A DNA stretch of 5,353 bases, from the NCBI GenBank assembly GCA_900551335.1, contig URVO01000103.1, forward strand, positions 1 to 5,353, read 5' to 3'. Each line of letters starts with the position of its first letter. Position 1 is the stretch's first letter. Below, piece after piece: positions 5,348-5,353 of the stretch. The notes below the pieces were generated by a model, which saw only the letters and a program-made list of their open reading frames with translations, searched no databases and was not told the origin of the DNA. Source of the stretch: an uncultured Phascolarctobacterium sp. (GTDB taxonomy: Bacteria; Bacillota; Negativicutes; Acidaminococcales; Acidaminococcaceae). A program made the position numbers and the translations under genes.

Positions 5348-5353
5348 CTACAT

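Overview
The window reads as chromosome of a low-to-mid GC Firmicute (Bacillota). The recA-recX-rny gene order, an RNase Y of bacillus/clostridial type, strong AGGAGG ribosome binding sites and sigma-70 (SigA)-type TTGACA/TATAAT promoters all fit. My best guess is a Negativicutes gut anaerobe (for example an Acidaminococcaceae or Selenomonadales member). That guess is an inference from gene order and repeat style, not proven here.

Layout: on the + strand, the 3' end of recA (1-334) overlaps recX (303-836). A 427-nt gap follows (837-1263). It holds a strong promoter that drives only a ~75-nt terminated transcript (candidate small RNA), then a 14-bp perfect palindrome, then a perfect-consensus promoter with a ~210-nt leader for rny (RNase Y, 1264-2808). 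rny ends at two terminator-like hairpins; the second is bidirectional and also serves the convergent gene. On the - strand, an acyltransferase-3 family membrane protein gene (5209-3965) is followed by a lactate/malate dehydrogenase family gene (3901-2948) that has its own promoter right after the acyltransferase stop codon. A ~101-bp imperfect inverted repeat lies in the acyltransferase leader.

Functionally, recA and recX form a recombinase/modulator pair and rny initiates mRNA decay at the membrane. The - strand genes (a redox enzyme and a cell-surface or envelope acyltransferase) have no obvious link to them or to each other.

The points most worth a second look are: the rny start, where the only standard start codon is buried in the Shine-Dalgarno sequence and an AUU is ideally placed; the small terminated transcript between recX and rny; the dehydrogenase with a malate-type arginine at the substrate-specificity position and Glu in place of the relay Asp; and the palindromic plus 27-bp tandem repeats translated in frame inside the acyltransferase. 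I see no defence system, CRISPR array, transposase or phage gene.
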